From: CAYWTX01 sp964461295
GTDB taxonomy: Bacteria > Planctomycetota > Phycisphaerae > SM23-33
Length of the DNA: 9,610 nt
Reading direction: 5' to 3'
Assembly: GCA_964461295.1 (NCBI GenBank)
Contig: CAYWTX010000292.1
Location: forward strand, 1 to 9,610
The first letter of the stretch is position 1. The number at the start of each line of letters is the position of its first letter. A program made the translations under genes and the position numbers. The notes below the pieces were generated by a model. The model made no database searches. It was not told where the DNA came from and was given only the letters and a program-made list of their open reading frames with translations. Of this stretch, positions 6,494 through 9,610 are shown piece after piece.

Positions 6494-7116
6494 CCCTCAC
6501 GATCACGCCATACGAACTGGGTCCCTTCGCCACCAACACGTATCTGGTGGCGGCCGGGGCGTCCTGCTGGGTGGTCGACCCCACCTGGGCCGTCGGGGTC
6601 GTGCTGGACGACATCGCGGCCGGCAAGCTCGCCCTGGAGCGGATCCTGCTCACACACGGACACTGCGACCACATCGCGGGCATCGGCGAAGTCAAGCGGG
6701 TCTTCCCGGCCGTGCCGGTCTGCTGCCCCGCCGGCGACGCCGCCATGCTGGCCGACCCGATGGCGAACCTTTCGGGCACGTTCGGCCTGCCGCTGACGTT
6801 CGCCCCGCCCGATGAACTTCTCCACCCGCGCGACGGGCTGGCGCTTGGCCACACCCGATGGGAGGTGCTGGACACCTCCGGCCACACGCCGGGCGGGGTG
6901 AGCTTCCACTGCCCCGCCGAGAAGGTCGTTCTGACGGGCGACGCCCTGTTCGCCGGCGGCGTGGGGCGGACCGACTTCCCCGGCGGCGATTGGCAGCTTC
7001 TGGCCGCGAACATCCGGCGGAACCTACTGACCTTGCCGGCGGAAACCGCGGTCTACCCCGGTCACGGACCGAACACGACGATCGGCCGCGAGAAGACCGA
7101 TAACCCGTTTCTCTAG
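6490..7116 (+). CDS. Metallo-beta-lactamase-fold hydrolase, glyoxalase II-like
   Basis: This 208-residue cytosolic protein has the complete zinc-site set of the MBL superfamily: THGHCDHIAG at 55-64 (H56, H58, D60, H61), H132 in TSGHTPGG, D151 in LTGDALFAGGVGRTD, and H192 in YPGHGP. The opening (LGPFATNTYLV) and GDALF...GRTDFPGGD are typical of the glyoxalase II-like hydrolase group, which commonly cleaves thioesters such as S-lactoylglutathione; the real substrate is not shown by sequence. It lacks the extra helical domain of true glyoxalase II. The GTG start overlaps the NDK stop as GTGA, so translation is probably coupled and the two share an mRNA. A functional link with nucleotide metabolism is unproven. 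A perfect hairpin follows five bases or so after the stop. Confidence 0.9.
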   Translation: MTLTITPYELGPFATNTYLVAAGASCWVVDPTWAVGVVLDDIAAGKLALERILLTHGHCDHIAGIGEVKRVFPAVPVCCPAGDAAMLADPMANLSGTFGLPLTFAPPDELLHPRDGLALGHTRWEVLDTSGHTPGGVSFHCPAEKVVLTGDALFAGGVGRTDFPGGDWQLLAANIRRNLLTLPAETAVYPGHGPNTTIGREKTDNPFL

Positions 7117-7120
7117 ACCA

Positions 7121-7140
7121 GGGCAACGCCCTCGTTGCCC
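7121..7140 (+). terminator. Perfect hairpin ending the NDK-MBL operon
   Basis: GGGCAACG and CGTTGCCC form an uninterrupted 8-bp stem with a four-base loop (CCCT), starting four bases after the TAG at 7114-7116. No T-run follows, so it resembles the other U-less stem-loops after genes in this window. It separates the operon from the kinase promoter 39 bases downstream. Confidence 0.6.
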
Positions 7141-7178
7141 AGCGCGGACCATCCGGCGCCCGATCCGCCTTCGCGCTA

Positions 7179-7207
7179 TTGACAGCCGGGCCGCCAGTAC
7201 GTATGAT
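7179..7207 (+). promoter_or_regulatory. Strong sigma70-type promoter for the FHA-GAF kinase
   Basis: TTGACA (7179-7184, perfect -35) and TATGAT (7202-7207, 5 of 6) are separated by the ideal 17 bases. Transcription should begin near 7214, leaving a leader of about 205 bases before the TTG at 7420. It is the best promoter match in the window. Confidence 0.7.
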
Positions 7208-7283
7208 GCTCCTGACGGCGTAAGGGTTGGGCTCGGTGCCACCTTCATCCGCAATTCATCCGTTTCGTCTTTTCTTCTCGCCG

Positions 7284-7314
7284 ACACCGGGCAGAGTACC
7301 TCGAACACCGGGCA
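7284..7314 (+). repeat. Pair of 10-bp direct repeats in the kinase leader
   Basis: ACACCGGGCA occurs at 7284-7293 and again at 7305-7314, a period of 21 bases or two helical turns. A flanking inverted pair GTACC (7296-7300) and GGTAC (7320-7324) spans the second copy. A -10-like TATATG follows at 7326-7331, so the repeats sit where an activator would bind for a second promoter. The remainder of 7117-7419 shows no gene or known riboswitch. Confidence 0.4.
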
Positions 7315-7419
7315 TCTTCGGTACGTATATGTTTTGGAGCCGACAGGAAGGGAACCGCGCCCGACATCTGCCGGAGAGATCGACAGGGCGTTTGTCATTT
7401 CGTCCTCTGGTACGCAATC

Positions 7420-9048
7420 TTGGCATCCATCCTCGTCATTCAAGGCCGCGATAAGGATCGCTCGTTCGACCTCTACGACGGCGAGAACTTCATCGGCCGC
7501 ATGGCCGGCGCCGTCAAACTCGCCGACGAGACCGTCTCGCGCCGACACGCGAAGCTCTCAGCCGTGGAGGGGCGATGGGTGCTGGAGGACCTTGGTTCGG
7601 CCAACGGCACGTTCCTCAACGGCGTGAAGGTCGCTCGCACCGCGGACATGCACCGCGGAGACCAGGTCCGTTGCGGCTCCACCCTGATGGTGTTCGGCGG
7701 AGGCACGCCCATCGAGGCCCAGGTCGACCTCGACGAGAATGGCTCGCTCATCGACGCCGCCATCGTCGCCAGCATCCCCAGCAACGAAGACAGCGTCATC
7801 ATCCCCACCCCCGAGGCCGGCGCCGAGGCCATCGAGAACATCCGCATCATCTACGACCTCATCGCCGACATGGGGTCCATCTTCAGCGTCAAGCAACTCA
7901 TCGACCGGGTGCTCGGGAAGGTCTTCGAGACGCTCAAGGCCGACCGCGGCTACGTCATGTTCATCAACGAGGACGGCTCGCTTTCCCTCGGCGCCGCCCG
8001 TGCCGCCAACGGCGATAAGCAGGTCCCCGTCTCCCGGACCATCATTCGCGAGGTCGTCTCGCGACAGGTCGGCGTGCTCTGCACCAACGCCATGAGCGAC
8101 AATCGCTTCGCGGCCGGTAAGAGCGTCCACGATTACGGCATCCGTTCGGCGATCTGCGCGCCCATCAAGAGCCGCAAGCGAATCCTCGGCGTCATCTACG
8201 TCGACTGCAGCATCTCCGAGCAGACCTACTCCACCGAGCAACTCCGGCTCCTGACCGCCGTCGGCTACCAGGCCGGCCTGGCCATCGAGAACGTGAAGTT
8301 GCACGAGCAGGCTGTGCAGCAGGAGCGGCTGGCGGCCGCCGGCGAGACCGTGGCGTACCTGTCGCACCACATCAAGAACATCCTCCAGGCCCTGGGGGCC
8401 GGCGCCGACCTTGTCGAGCGCGGACTGGACCGCGGCGAACTCGCCAAGGCCCGCGACGCCTGGCCGATCGTCCAACGCAACCTCGGCCGCATCAATGAAC
8501 TCATCCTGAACATGCTCGCCTTCAGCAAACGGCGCGACCCGCTGCTGGAGAACGTCAACGTCAACCACGTGCTGACCGAATGCGTCCAACTCGTCAGCCC
8601 GCGGGCCGATGAGAGGCACGTGGCTGTCCTGACCGACCTGGACGACATGCCGCCCGTCCCCGCCGACGCCGAGGGCCTCGCCCACGCCTTCCTCAACCTG
8701 CTTACCAACGCCCTGGAGGCCGTCCAGGACAACCAGGGCGCCATCACCGTCACCAGCCGCTACGACTCCATGAACCGCAACGTCATCGTCCGCGTCATCG
8801 ACAACGGCAGCGGCATCCCCGAGGACCAGATCGCCAGCATCTACACCCCCTTCTTCTCCAGCAAGGGCCAGAAGGGCACCGGCCTGGGCCTCGCCGTCAC
8901 CAGGAAGGTCGTCCAGGAGCACCAGGGGAAGATCGAGGTCTCCTCGGCCGCCGGCCAGGGCACGACGTTCACCGTCACGCTGCCGATTCTCCCCTCCACC
9001 TCCACCGACTCCTACGACACCAACACCCCGTCGAACCAGAACTCCTGA
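7420..9048 (+). CDS. Cytosolic FHA-GAF sensor histidine kinase
   Basis: The 542-residue protein has three parts. An FHA domain occupies residues 1-95 with the phosphothreonine-binding landmarks FIGR (24-27), VSRRH (39-43) and SANGTFLNG (60-68). A GAF domain follows at about 145-295 (IYDLIADM to GYQAGLAIEN), a small-ligand or signal sensor. The kinase core runs from 300 to 523, with H-box ETVAYLSHHIKN (309-320, probable phospho-acceptor H316), N-box NLLTNALEA (426-434), G1 DNGSGIP (461-467), F-box TPFFSSK (476-482) and G2 GTGLGLAV (486-493). The H-box has His where most kinases have Glu (SHEIKN). There is no membrane segment and no receiver domain, so it should be soluble and signal to a response regulator encoded elsewhere. 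The FHA domain suggests a link to Ser/Thr kinase signalling. The TTG start is chosen because MASILVIQG is the normal beginning of such FHA domains; no good Shine-Dalgarno precedes it and the frame is open upstream without ATG. Confidence 0.88.
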   Translation: MASILVIQGRDKDRSFDLYDGENFIGRMAGAVKLADETVSRRHAKLSAVEGRWVLEDLGSANGTFLNGVKVARTADMHRGDQVRCGSTLMVFGGGTPIEAQVDLDENGSLIDAAIVASIPSNEDSVIIPTPEAGAEAIENIRIIYDLIADMGSIFSVKQLIDRVLGKVFETLKADRGYVMFINEDGSLSLGAARAANGDKQVPVSRTIIREVVSRQVGVLCTNAMSDNRFAAGKSVHDYGIRSAICAPIKSRKRILGVIYVDCSISEQTYSTEQLRLLTAVGYQAGLAIENVKLHEQAVQQERLAAAGETVAYLSHHIKNILQALGAGADLVERGLDRGELAKARDAWPIVQRNLGRINELILNMLAFSKRRDPLLENVNVNHVLTECVQLVSPRADERHVAVLTDLDDMPPVPADAEGLAHAFLNLLTNALEAVQDNQGAITVTSRYDSMNRNVIVRVIDNGSGIPEDQIASIYTPFFSSKGQKGTGLGLAVTRKVVQEHQGKIEVSSAAGQGTTFTVTLPILPSTSTDSYDTNTPSNQNS

Positions 9049-9129
9049 ATCGCAACGCGCGAGATGGGCGACCCCCTATGTGCACCGACGGGGATGGCAG
9101 TCCACGACGCGTCCGGTTGCCGGCGGCGT

Positions 9130-9300
9130 TCACTCCCGCAAGCGGCATCCGGCCCGCATAGCACCCGCCAGCGTGTGCAACGCGTCGAGGCCGCCCCTGT
9201 CGGTGAAGGAGAAGACCCACCGAAGCCCCGTGTGCGATCGCATCTTCACTCCGGTCCGACGGGCCTTGTTCGAGGCAGCGTGCCCGGGGGCAACCCGCAC
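9130..9300 (-). other. Unrecognised 56-residue open frame with coding-like composition
   Basis: From a GTG at 9300 (or the ATG at 9243, 37 residues) to a TGA at 9130-9132 a minus-strand frame reads plausibly as protein, including HTGLRWVFSFTDRGGLDAL and HTLAGAMRAGC. By hand count about 84% of its codons end in G or C, similar to real genes here. There is no clear ribosome binding site. It is in a different frame from the signal-peptide ORF upstream and may be a piece of a larger or dispersed sequence, or chance. I do not recognise the family. Confidence 0.3.
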
Positions 9301-9331
9301 GCCAAGCCCGCCGCGGGCCCGCGCCCCGGCT

Positions 9332-9424
9332 GAGCACCGGCGGACCGGCGGATTGCTTGGTCTCCTCCTGGGCCACCACTAAAGCCGGCACCGCCAGCAA
9401 AAGCAACCACATTTGCAGTCTCAT
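9332..9424 (-). pseudogene. Start of a secreted-protein gene, apparently truncated or frameshifted
   Basis: An ATG at 9424 follows GGAGG (9429-9433) by four bases and opens with a clear signal peptide: basic residue 2, hydrophobic core WLLLLAVPALVV, and a likely cleavage after A18 before QEE. After roughly residue 31 the same frame becomes rich in Arg, Gly and Cys, has no domain character, and runs to 8975 inside the antisense of the kinase gene, so that tail is probably not real. A protein-like frame (9130-9300) appears one frame away. I read this as the 5' remnant of an exported-protein gene; a genuine small secreted protein of 149 residues is less likely. It is divergent from the YjbQ-like gene. 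Confidence 0.4.
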
Positions 9425-9453
9425 CGAACCTCCAGGAAAGCGGCGGGTTTCTG

Positions 9454-9459
9454 TATCAT
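9454..9459 (+). promoter_or_regulatory. -10-like hexamer just before the YjbQ-like start
   Basis: TATCAT (5 of 6) ends nine bases before the ATG at 9468, and no Shine-Dalgarno lies in between. This spacing would put the first transcribed base at or next to the ATG, a leaderless arrangement like that at purM. No convincing -35 is seen, so the call is weak. Confidence 0.3.
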
Positions 9460-9467
9460 TGCCAAGT

Positions 9468-9610
9468 ATGCGCTTTCACACAGAATACCTCACCTTCAAG
9501 ACCGAAAAGCATCGTCAATACTTGAATATCACCGCCAAGGTCGACGGCGCGCTACGCTCTAGCGGCATTCGCGATGGCATGATCCTGGTTTCGGCCATGC
9601 ACATCACCGC
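9468..9610 (+). CDS. YjbQ/UPF0047 family protein, 5' part only
   Basis: The first 47 codons (MRFHTEYLTFKTEKHRQYLN, then ITAKV..., GIRDGMILVSAMHIT) match the start of the UPF0047/YjbQ family, small cytosolic proteins of about 130-140 residues; some members show weak thiamine-phosphate synthase activity but the true function is unsettled. The gene continues beyond the window, so its conserved C-terminal His/Glu motifs cannot be seen. The ATG agrees with the family's normal N-terminus. No Shine-Dalgarno precedes it. It is divergent from the signal-peptide ORF, with 43 bases between the two starts. Confidence 0.8.
   Translation, partial: MRFHTEYLTFKTEKHRQYLNITAKVDGALRSSGIRDGMILVSAMHIT

Noticed and set aside
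7227..7454. 75-codon leader peptide ORF ahead of the kinase
   Set aside because: No Shine-Dalgarno, no regulatory amino-acid run, and it overlaps the kinase start out of frame.
7558..8922. 454-codon open frame antisense to the FHA-GAF kinase
   Set aside because: It mirrors a gene with strong domain evidence, is dominated by Asp, Val, Gly and Leu repeats typical of antisense frames in high-GC3 genes, and has no recognisable domain.
9080..9382. 100-codon plus-strand frame after the kinase
   Set aside because: No ribosome binding site or recognisable domain; it opposes the minus-strand signal-peptide start and the better-looking minus frame.

Overview
The window looks like a piece of chromosome from a GC-rich, free-living bacterium. 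I favour the Planctomycetota (Phycisphaerae-like). The reasons are the soluble FHA-GAF-histidine kinase with an SHxIKN H-box, a very large divergent GH38-type glycosidase, a double-length nucleoside diphosphate kinase, frequent TTG/GTG starts and patchy Shine-Dalgarno use. This placement is inference from gene style; there is no rRNA or other phylogenetic marker in the window. I saw no tRNA, rRNA, CRISPR array, insertion sequence or phage gene.

Layout. The left half is on the minus strand. Reading leftwards from about 5.0 kb it holds a 984-residue GH38/alpha-mannosidase-like protein (5004 to 2050), a nucleotidyltransferase-fold gene broken by a one-base frameshift (1824 to 1233), and a PurM/AIR-synthase-family gene (1117 to 11). 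Strong stem-loops follow the first two stop codons. PurM has its own promoter-like sequence placed so that its mRNA would be leaderless. A divergent intergenic region (5005-5305) separates this block from the plus-strand genes and carries a sigma70-like promoter for the glycosidase and two abutting palindromes upstream of the kinase.

The right half is mainly plus strand. A tandem nucleoside diphosphate kinase (5306-6493) has a degenerate first domain and an intact second domain with a large insertion. It overlaps by four bases a small metallo-beta-lactamase-fold hydrolase (6490-7116), so the pair is probably one operon; a perfect 8-bp hairpin ends it. A near-consensus sigma70 promoter (7179-7207) then opens a roughly 205-nt leader before a FHA-GAF-histidine kinase (7420-9048). 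The last 560 bases hold a minus-strand signal-peptide gene start that seems to decay into an unrelated reading frame, then the first 47 codons of a YjbQ/UPF0047 family gene that runs off the right edge.

The genes do not form one obvious pathway. PurM and the NDK both belong to nucleotide metabolism but are divergently arranged and separated. The glycosidase has clearly lower GC at third codon positions than its neighbours and may have a different history. The most unusual items are the pseudo-active-site/active-site NDK fusion, the frameshifted nucleotidyltransferase, and the unexplained 9049-9424 segment.
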